Source: an uncultured Eubacteriales bacterium (lineage in GTDB: Bacteria; Bacillota; Clostridia; Oscillospirales; Butyricicoccaceae). Taken from it: DNA of 13,620 bases. The notes below the pieces were generated by a model. It saw only the letters and a program-made list of their open reading frames with translations, had not been told where the DNA came from and did not search any database. The position numbers and the translations under genes are program-made. The DNA is taken from positions 1 through 13,620 of the forward strand of contig USML01000048.1 in NCBI GenBank assembly GCA_900555855.1. The letters run 5' to 3'. This document shows positions 8,650 to 13,620 of this stretch, in pieces. Within the stretch, counting starts at the first letter, position 1; each line of letters begins with the position of its first letter.

Positions 8650-9245
8650 CGGATTTGCATGAGCTGGAATGTGCGCTGGAAGCGGTCCTGTTTGCGGCGG
8701 GAGATTCTGTGAGCGAGAGCAAGCTCTGCGCTGTGCTGCAGGTGGACCGGGCGGAGCTGCAGCAGGCGGCGCAGCAGCTGGCCGACGGCTACGATTATGA
8801 ACGCCGGGGCCTTCGTCTGCTTCGCCTGGACGACCGGTATCAGCTGGCGTCCCGGGGCGATTATGCGCCATTGGTGCGGGCTGCGCTGGAGACGAGAAAG
8901 CCTCCGGCGCTTTCGGCCTCCGCATTGGAGGTGCTGGCCATCGTGGCCTATAAGCAGCCGGTGACCCGCGCCTATATCGAGCAGATCCGCGGCGTGGACA
9001 GCGCCTATACCGTGGGCAGCCTGACGGATAAGGGCCTGATCGAGGAATGCGGCCGGCTGGATGTTCCGGGCAGGCCGATCCTTTACCGCACGACGGAGAG
9101 CTTTCTGCGCAGCTTTGGCTTGAGCTCCGTGAGCCAGCTGCCCGCGCTGGAATCCTTTGGAACGGAGGACAGCGGACAGCTGACGCTGAGCGACTTGGAG
9201 CAGCCGGAAACGGAGGAGGCTCCGCCGGCGGAAAGTGAGGCGTGA
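8646..9245 (+). CDS. scpB: Segregation and condensation protein B
   Basis: Accessory dimer of the SMC-ScpAB condensin that binds the ScpA kleisin. Its 199 residues hold two winged-helix domains. The diagnostic segment lies at about 88-118 (LSASALEVLAIVAYKQPVTR and then IEQIRGVDS), followed by LIEECGRLDVPGRPILYRTT and then SFLRSFGLSSVSQLP. The C-terminus is acidic (Glu-rich) and variable, as is usual. The start codon overlaps the scpA stop as ATGA. The next gene starts inside the last 11 bases of this one. Confidence 0.97.
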   Translation: MTDLHELECALEAVLFAAGDSVSESKLCAVLQVDRAELQQAAQQLADGYDYERRGLRLLRLDDRYQLASRGDYAPLVRAALETRKPPALSASALEVLAIVAYKQPVTRAYIEQIRGVDSAYTVGSLTDKGLIEECGRLDVPGRPILYRTTESFLRSFGLSSVSQLPALESFGTEDSGQLTLSDLEQPETEEAPPAESEA

Positions 9246-9927
9246 CGCCTTGAAGATTATCGGTCTGATTCTACTGGGGCTTCTTCTGCTGCTTTTACTG
9301 TTGCTCCTGCTGCCAGTGCGCCTGCGGGTGCAATATAACGGCGCGCTGCAGGTCCATGCCGGCCTGGGGCCGGTTTATCTGCAGCTTTATCCCAGGAAGA
9401 AACGGCAAAAGGAGCCGAAGAAGCCCAGAGAACGCAAGGAAAAACCAATTTCTGACGAAAAGAAAACAAAAAAAGCCAAAAAACAGAAAAAAACGGAGAT
9501 CCTGCCGGAAAAGCCCTCCCTGCAGATGATCCTTGCGCTGATCCGGCTGGGGCTGAAGGCGGTGGGCGCCATGCTGCGCCCCATCTCCGTCCCCCGGCTG
9601 CAGCTGGCGGTGCAGGTGGGCGGCAGGGATGCCTATGCCGTGGCCATGACCTATGGCGAGCTTGCGGCAGGCCTCTCTGCACTGTACCCTGTTTTGCAAA
9701 ATAGCCTTCGCATCCGCAAAACGGAGATCTCCGTGGACGCGGATTTCACCGCAGAGACCCTTCGCCTGCAGGGCGATGTGACCTTTTCTGCCTGCCCGCT
9801 GCGCTATCTGATCGCGGCCTGCCGGATCCTGATCGCATATCTCCGGCTGCGCAGGCAGGAAAAACAGCATGATTTGGAACAAAACACACAAGAGAAAGGC
9901 GGTATTACCCATGAGCAGCATCAATGA
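9235..9927 (+). CDS. DUF2953-family membrane-associated protein (YtfI-like)
   Basis: Protein of unknown biochemical function that is typically encoded next to ytfJ in spore formers. The N-terminus is one very hydrophobic helix with 11 consecutive leucines (residues 16-26). It is followed by a short beta-like segment (LRVQYNGALQVHAGLGPVYL) and a Lys-rich linker at 54-87. The C-terminal domain is of DUF2953 type, with the typical G.RDAY and alternating patterns such as ISVDADFTAETLRLQGDVTF. The GTG at 9235 is the longest start. A TTG at 9250 has a better spaced GAGG nine bases upstream and is a real alternative. The gene overlaps both scpB and the ytfJ start. Its linker DNA is A-rich and contrasts with the GC-rich neighbours; it includes A7, A6 and A7 runs at 9468, 9478 and 9487. 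A role in sporulation is inferred from the pairing with ytfJ. Confidence 0.82.
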   Translation: MRRDALKIIGLILLGLLLLLLLLLLLPVRLRVQYNGALQVHAGLGPVYLQLYPRKKRQKEPKKPRERKEKPISDEKKTKKAKKQKKTEILPEKPSLQMILALIRLGLKAVGAMLRPISVPRLQLAVQVGGRDAYAVAMTYGELAAGLSALYPVLQNSLRIRKTEISVDADFTAETLRLQGDVTFSACPLRYLIAACRILIAYLRLRRQEKQHDLEQNTQEKGGITHEQHQ

Positions 9928-10273
9928 AGCCATGAATCTGACGATGGAAAAGCTGCGGGACATGATCGATGTGAACACCGTAGTGGGAAAACCGGTCACC
10001 ACGCCGGACGGCACCACCCTGATCCCCGTGTCCAAAGTCTCCTTTGGCTTTGCTTCCGGCGGGACCGATGGAAAGGATCTTCGGTTTGGCGCGGGAAGCG
10101 GCGCGGGTGTCTCCATCATCCCCTTGGCCTTTATCGTGGTGAGCCAGGGAAATGTGCGGATGATCTATGTGGAGCCGCCCACGAACTCCACGCTGGATAA
10201 GGCCGTGGATATGATCCCCGGCATTCTTGACAAATTCAAAAAAGACAAGCCGGAGCAGCCGCCGGTCTATTAA
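9911..10273 (+). CDS. ytfJ: Sporulation protein YtfJ (GerW family)
   Basis: Small soluble protein of the GerW/YtfJ sporulation family, made in the forespore in Bacillus and linked to normal spore germination. This copy has 120 residues and shows the family core: IDVNTVVGKPVTTPDGTTLI, then SFGFASGGTDG and the Gly-rich GAGSGAGVSIIPLAFIVV. It ends with the segment MIYVEP and a helical C-terminus. The frame extends upstream to an ATG at 9869, but that would overlap the previous gene by 59 bases with poor support. The ATG at 9911, with AAAGGCGG nine bases upstream, begins the conserved MSSINEAMN start, so I chose it. It overlaps the DUF2953 gene by 17 bases. The gene's presence argues for a spore-forming lineage. 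Confidence 0.94.
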   Translation: MSSINEAMNLTMEKLRDMIDVNTVVGKPVTTPDGTTLIPVSKVSFGFASGGTDGKDLRFGAGSGAGVSIIPLAFIVVSQGNVRMIYVEPPTNSTLDKAVDMIPGILDKFKKDKPEQPPVY

Positions 10274-10288
10274 CGCGGCATAAAAGCC

Positions 10289-10325
10289 ATCACCTGTCCG
10301 TATGCTGGTGCTATGGGCAGGTGAT
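10289..10325 (+). promoter_or_regulatory. Hairpin enclosing the ribosome binding site of the carboxypeptidase gene
   Basis: Bases 10289-10302 pair with 10312-10325 in a 14-bp stem (12 Watson-Crick pairs and two G-T wobbles) with a nine-base loop. The 3' arm contains AGGTGA (10319-10324), the only good Shine-Dalgarno for the ATG at 10330. No T run follows, so it does not look like a terminator. If it folds in the mRNA it would hide the ribosome binding site of this gene, five bases before the start codon. Whether it is regulatory is inference. Confidence 0.55.
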
Positions 10326-10329
10326 CGTT

Positions 10330-11442
10330 ATGAAAAAATTTCTCTGCCTGCTGGCGGTTTTGCTGCCGCTGGCGGGCGTCCCGAGCTTTGCGCAGACGCC
10401 CCAGATCCATGGGGAAAGCGTCGTCCTCTACGATGCGCTCACCGGCGACCTTCTGTTTTCCCGGGCGGAACGGCAGCGCCGCGGTATGGCCAGCACTACA
10501 AAGATCATGACGGCGCTGGTCGCGCTGGAGCAATACGATCCGGAAGCGGAAGTGGAGATCCGGCAGGAATGGTGCGGCGTGGAGGGCTCCTCCATGTATC
10601 TGCGGCCGGGGGAGCGGCTGACGGTGTCGGATCTGCTCTATGGTCTGCTGCTGGAAAGCGGCAACGATGCGGCGCAGGCGCTGGCCGGGCTGGATCCCCA
10701 CGGGCCGGAGGCCTTCGTGGACAAAATGAACGCCAAGGCGCAGGATCTGTCCCTTTCCGATACGCAGTTCTGCAACCCCAGCGGGCTGGATGCGCCGGAG
10801 CACTATTCCACGGCGCTGGATCTGGCGCGTCTGGCGGCGGCCGCACTGGAAAACCCGGACTTTGCCCAAATCGCTGCCACCCGCAGCATCACACTGGCCG
10901 GCCGCACGCTGAACAACCACAACCGGCTTTTAGGGGAGATCGGCGCCTGCGGCGTCAAAACGGGCTATACCATGGCCTGCGGGCGGTGTCTCGTCTCTGC
11001 AAAGCGGGAGCAGGGGCGGCTTTTGATCTGCGTCACGCTGAACGACCGGCAGGACTGGGCCGACCATAAGGCCCTTTACGCCTTTGGCTTTGCGCAATAT
11101 GAAGCCTATGCGCTGGTGGGCGCGGGAGACTGCGGCAGCATCCCGGTCTATTCCGCGGAGAAGCCCAGCTGCCGCCTCTATTGCAACGAGAGCTTTTCCT
11201 TCTCCCTGCGGCAGGCGGAGCGGCAGCGGCTGCAGATCGCTCTGGCCGGGCCGCGGTTTTGCTATGGCCCGGTGGAAGCGGGGCAGGACTATGGCAGCCT
11301 GCAGGTCTTGCTGGACGGGAAAAAGCTCTGGGAAACGCCGGTCTGCTTTGCGGAAACTATCGCGGAGCAACCGGAGCAGCGCCGGCAGCTTCCCCGCTGG
11401 ATGGAAAAGATCATTCAATTGTTTGGGAGAAAAACGCCTTGA
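10330..11442 (+). CDS. Serine-type D-alanyl-D-alanine carboxypeptidase (DacF/DacB-type low-molecular-weight PBP)
   Basis: Exported penicillin-binding protein that removes the terminal D-Ala from peptidoglycan stem peptides and so limits cross-linking. The 370 residues begin with a signal peptide (MKKFLCLLAVLLPLAGVPSFAQ). The S11-family active site follows: SxxK S55-T-T-K58, SGN at 110-112 and KTG at 210-212. A smaller beta-rich C-terminal domain (about 265-355) ends in an amphipathic stretch (RWMEKIIQLF), which probably tethers it to the membrane as in PBP5. GTG at 10321 is in frame, but the ATG at 10330 gives a clean signal peptide and has AGGTGA five bases before it. The gene lies between ytfJ and rluB; in B. 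subtilis dacB also sits near scpAB and rluB. That makes a role in spore cortex maturation possible, but DacF-like vegetative or forespore function cannot be excluded. Confidence 0.93.
   Translation: MKKFLCLLAVLLPLAGVPSFAQTPQIHGESVVLYDALTGDLLFSRAERQRRGMASTTKIMTALVALEQYDPEAEVEIRQEWCGVEGSSMYLRPGERLTVSDLLYGLLLESGNDAAQALAGLDPHGPEAFVDKMNAKAQDLSLSDTQFCNPSGLDAPEHYSTALDLARLAAAALENPDFAQIAATRSITLAGRTLNNHNRLLGEIGACGVKTGYTMACGRCLVSAKREQGRLLICVTLNDRQDWADHKALYAFGFAQYEAYALVGAGDCGSIPVYSAEKPSCRLYCNESFSFSLRQAERQRLQIALAGPRFCYGPVEAGQDYGSLQVLLDGKKLWETPVCFAETIAEQPEQRRQLPRWMEKIIQLFGRKTP
11425..11441 (+). promoter_or_regulatory. Ribosome binding site and UUG start of rluB
   Basis: GGGAG at 11425-11429, nine bases, then TTG at 11439-11441. 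The TTG overlaps the carboxypeptidase stop as TTGA. No ATG or GTG lies near the conserved S4-domain start (KKRLQKLLSEAG). This decides the start against the long in-frame extension back to 11181, which would lie inside the carboxypeptidase gene. Confidence 0.75.
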
Positions 11443-12155
11443 AAAAAAGACTGCAGAAGCTTTTGTCGGAAGCGGGGGTCTGCTCCCGCAGAAGCGCGGA
11501 AGAATACATAAAATCAGGCCGTGTAAAGGTGAACGGCATTCCGGCGGCACTGGGCGATGGCGCCGATCCGGAGCTGGATGAGATCACACTGGACGGGGCG
11601 CCGCTGCGTCCGGCGCCCCAATGGATCTATATCATGCTGAATAAGCCCCGGGGCTATGTGACGACGCTTTCTGACGAAGCGGGCCGCAGGACGGTGGCCG
11701 ATCTGATCCGGGATGTGCCCCAGCGGGTCTATCCCGTGGGGCGGCTGGATATGCATTCCGAGGGCCTGCTGCTGCTCACCAACGACGGCCAGCTGGCCCA
11801 CCATCTGATGCACCCCTCCCATGAGGTCTATAAGCAGTATCTGGTGAAGCTCTCGCCGGACGAGCCCGGCCTGCCCTCGCCGGAGGAGGCCCTTTCCCGG
11901 CCTATTGAGCTGGACGGACAGCGCCTTCTGCCGGCCCGGTGCCGTCTGTTGGCAAAGACGGAAAACGGCTATGTGATGACCATTGCCATCCGACAGGGCA
12001 AAAACCGGCAGATCCGCCGGATGTGCGCTAAATGCGGCTATACGGTAAACTCTCTGAAGCGCGTGGCGGAGGGGAATGTAAAGCTGGCAGACTTGCCAAC
12101 CGGGACCTGGCGCTATCTGCGCCCGGAGGAGATCGAATACCTGCGCTCTCTTTGA
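11439..12155 (+). CDS. rluB: Pseudouridine synthase, RluB/RsuA family
   Basis: Isomerises a specific uridine in rRNA to pseudouridine, most likely in 23S rRNA (RluB, U2605 in E. coli numbering). The 238 residues hold an N-terminal S4 RNA-binding domain (about 2-60, with the pattern LQKLLSEAGVCSRRSAEEYI). The catalytic domain follows, with the signature PVGRLDMHSEGLLLLTNDG; Asp104 is the catalytic aspartate. The conserved QGKNRQIRRM and its downstream segment identify the RsuA/RluB/RluE/RluF branch. Start is TTG, coupled to the upstream stop. Siblings RsuA (16S) or RluE cannot be fully excluded from sequence alone, but in Firmicutes a single gene beside dacB/scpAB is normally called rluB. Confidence 0.93.
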   Translation: MKKRLQKLLSEAGVCSRRSAEEYIKSGRVKVNGIPAALGDGADPELDEITLDGAPLRPAPQWIYIMLNKPRGYVTTLSDEAGRRTVADLIRDVPQRVYPVGRLDMHSEGLLLLTNDGQLAHHLMHPSHEVYKQYLVKLSPDEPGLPSPEEALSRPIELDGQRLLPARCRLLAKTENGYVMTIAIRQGKNRQIRRMCAKCGYTVNSLKRVAEGNVKLADLPTGTWRYLRPEEIEYLRSL

Positions 12156-12209
12156 TCTGCCCCCCAGCGCACGGAAGCGTGCAGCAAAAAACAGAACGGA
12201 GTGAGAGAT

Positions 12210-13067
12210 GTGAAGCGGATCCATGAAGCCCTGACGGAAAAGGCGGCCGGATTCACCAAGGGCCAGCGGCTGCTGGCGCGGTTCATCACCGAACAGTGTG
12301 AAAAAGCGGCGTTTATGAGCTCCTTTGACCTGGCGTCGGTCACCGGCGTCAGCCAGTCCACGGTGATCCGCTTTGCCGCGGCGCTGGGCTATGCGGGCTA
12401 TGGCGACTTTCAGGATGCGCTGCAGCTGGAGCTGAAATACCGCCTGACCACGCTGGAGCACTTTGCGGAGTCGGGCGACGGGGAATCCGCCGAAAAGGCG
12501 CTGCTGGATCACATCGCCGCGCAGGACGCCATGAACATCAAGAAAAATAGCGGGCTCAATCCGCTGGACGCCCTGCACAATCTCTGTACCCGGCTGATGC
12601 TTTCCGGCAGGGTCTATCTTTACGGGCAGGGCTGCGCCGCCTGCGCGGCAGTATATCTGGCGTCTTACCTGCGGATCCTGCTGCCCAATGTGTGCTGCAT
12701 CAATCAGCTGGGGATGGAGCCGGTCAGCGCCGCCGCCCTCATTGGGGAGGGCGATCTTCTGCTGTGTATTTCCTTCCCCCAGCATCAGCAGACCACCCTG
12801 GAACTGATCGCTTACGCGCAGGAGCAGGAGGCCTGCGTGGCGGTCGTCAGCGAGAGCCACGATTCTCCGGCCGCCCGGGAAGCGGAGATCAGTCTGGTGG
12901 CGGAATGCGGAGAGCTGGGCCTGGGCGGGAGCCTTGCGCCGGTGATCTCCCTCTGCGGGAGCCTGGTCAGTCTGCTGGCCCGCAGCGATGAAAAGGCCCA
13001 GAAAAAGCTCAACGCCTTTTATGCGGCGGCCCAGTATCGGCCGCAGATGGGAGAGCAGCTGGGATGA
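12210..13067 (+). CDS. MurR/RpiR-family transcriptional regulator (HTH plus SIS domain)
   Basis: DNA-binding regulator of the type that senses sugar phosphates. The N-terminal HTH_6 domain (about 1-77) has FDLASVTGVSQSTVIRFAAALG at 39-60 as the helix-turn-helix. An SIS domain follows at about 115-260, including LYGQGCAACAAVYLASYL and then VSESHDSPAAREAEISLVA. I start at the GTG at 12210 because GGAG lies eight bases upstream; the GTG at 12201 is too close to that site, and the ATG at 12208 is out of frame and stops at once. The gene follows rluB after 54 bases and overlaps the next gene as ATGA. No sugar operon is adjacent, so the target is unknown. The usual phosphate-binding serine motifs of the SIS domain are altered (GQGCAA and ISFPQHQQTT), so the ligand may not be a classical sugar phosphate. 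Confidence 0.9.
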   Translation: MKRIHEALTEKAAGFTKGQRLLARFITEQCEKAAFMSSFDLASVTGVSQSTVIRFAAALGYAGYGDFQDALQLELKYRLTTLEHFAESGDGESAEKALLDHIAAQDAMNIKKNSGLNPLDALHNLCTRLMLSGRVYLYGQGCAACAAVYLASYLRILLPNVCCINQLGMEPVSAAALIGEGDLLLCISFPQHQQTTLELIAYAQEQEACVAVVSESHDSPAAREAEISLVAECGELGLGGSLAPVISLCGSLVSLLARSDEKAQKKLNAFYAAAQYRPQMGEQLG

Positions 13068-13620
13068 AGATCCTGATCGTGGGCGGGGGAGCCGCCGGTA
13101 TGATGGCAGCCTGCACGGCCGCCGCCGCGGGCGCGGAGGTGACGCTGATCGAGCGCAACGCCTTTTGCGGCATGAAGCTGAATATCACCGGCAAGGGCCG
13201 ATGCAACCTGACCAACGACTGCTCCGGGGACGAGCTGCTGCGCAATGTTCTGACGAATGGCCGATTCCTTTACAGCGCTTTTGCTGCAATGCCGCCCCAG
13301 CGGTTGATGGAATATTTTGAGTCGCTGGGCGTGCCCTTGAAAACAGAACGGGGCAAGCGGGTCTTTCCCGTCTCCGACCGTGCGAGGGATATTTCCGGCG
13401 CCCTGCGGGACAGGATGCACCGGCTGGGCGTTGCCGTCCTGCAGGGGAAGGTCACCGAGCTTTTGACGGCGGACGGCGCAGTCTCCGGCGTCCGGCTGGC
13501 AGACGGGAGCGTCCTCTCCGGAGACCGGGTGATACTGGCTGCCGGTGGGCAGTCCTATCCCCGGACAGGCTCCGACGGAAACGGCTACCGGCTGGCCCGG
13601 GCCCTGGGCCATACCGTCAC
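13064..13620 (+). CDS. HI0933-family NAD(P)/FAD-dependent oxidoreductase (YtfP/BaiN-like), 3' end beyond window
   Basis: Flavoprotein of the HI0933 family, often annotated as an aminoacetone oxidase family FAD-binding enzyme or as BaiN/YhiN/YtfP. Only the first 185 codons are in the window. The Rossmann start is ILIVGGGAAGMMAA (dinucleotide-binding GGGAAG at 7-12), followed by IERNAFCGMKLN and the family-specific TGKGRCNLTN at 42-51. The second flavin motif LAAGGQSYPRTGSDGNGY lies near the window edge. The ATG overlaps the RpiR-gene stop as ATGA, with GGGAGA upstream, so the two are probably translated together. The true substrate of most members is not known; the bile-acid role assigned to BaiN cannot be assumed. 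The gene is cut by the window end and shows no sign of being broken. Confidence 0.93.
   Translation, partial: MKILIVGGGAAGMMAACTAAAAGAEVTLIERNAFCGMKLNITGKGRCNLTNDCSGDELLRNVLTNGRFLYSAFAAMPPQRLMEYFESLGVPLKTERGKRVFPVSDRARDISGALRDRMHRLGVAVLQGKVTELLTADGAVSGVRLADGSVLSGDRVILAAGGQSYPRTGSDGNGYRLARALGHTV

Noticed and set aside
11181..11438. 86-residue N-terminal extension of the pseudouridine synthase
   Set aside because: It lies entirely inside the carboxypeptidase gene in another frame and has no relation to the S4 domain. The TTG at 11439 matches the family start.
12169..12182. Small hairpin GCACG/CGTGC between rluB and the RpiR gene
   Set aside because: Only five base pairs and followed by AGCAAAAAA, not by a T run, so not a + strand terminator.
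1..13620. CRISPR arrays, tRNA or rRNA genes, insertion sequences, prophage or attachment sites
   Set aside because: No regularly spaced direct repeats, no transposase or integrase motifs and no RNA-gene signatures were seen. Nearly all bases are accounted for by core genes.

Overview
The window is GC-rich and has almost no intergenic space. Its gene content and gene order (lon-ysxC, scpA-scpB, the DUF2953/YtfJ pair, a DacF/DacB-type carboxypeptidase followed by rluB) point to a spore-forming or spore-lineage Firmicute of the class Clostridia. A high-GC Oscillospirales-type gut bacterium fits best, but that is an inference from gene content and composition. I see no mobile elements, rRNA, tRNA or CRISPR. 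The region is mostly core chromosome; I found no exotic defence or mobile system.

Layout: (1) Bases 2-1561 (+) encode a membrane-anchored parvulin-type peptidyl-prolyl isomerase that probably begins upstream of the window, closed by a strong intrinsic terminator (1588-1617). (2) Bases 1642-2553 (-) encode a cysteine-rich protein of unknown function, convergent with the isomerase and divergent from lon. (3) A 284-bp divergent intergenic region (2554-2837) holds a plausible extended -10 promoter for lon. (4) From 2838 to the end of the window all genes lie on the + strand: lon, ysxC, lysA, an M50 site-2-protease-like protein, scpA, scpB, a DUF2953 protein, ytfJ, a D,D-carboxypeptidase, rluB, an RpiR-type regulator and the start of a HI0933-family flavoprotein. 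No gap in this run exceeds 60 bp and no terminator is visible inside it. Six gene junctions overlap, four of them as 4-base ATGA or TTGA overlaps, so much of it is probably co-transcribed and translationally coupled.

Functionally the run joins protein quality control (Lon), 50S subunit assembly (YsxC) and 23S rRNA modification (RluB), lysine/diaminopimelate supply for the wall (LysA), peptidoglycan trimming (the carboxypeptidase), chromosome segregation (ScpAB with SMC) and sporulation (YtfJ, DUF2953, probably the M50 protease).

The points most worth a second look are the cysteine-rich orphan protein, a 14-bp hairpin that buries the ribosome binding site of the carboxypeptidase gene, an in-frame A AAA AAA slippery heptamer in the lysine-rich linker of the DUF2953 gene, and an RpiR regulator whose SIS domain lacks the usual phosphate-binding serine motifs.
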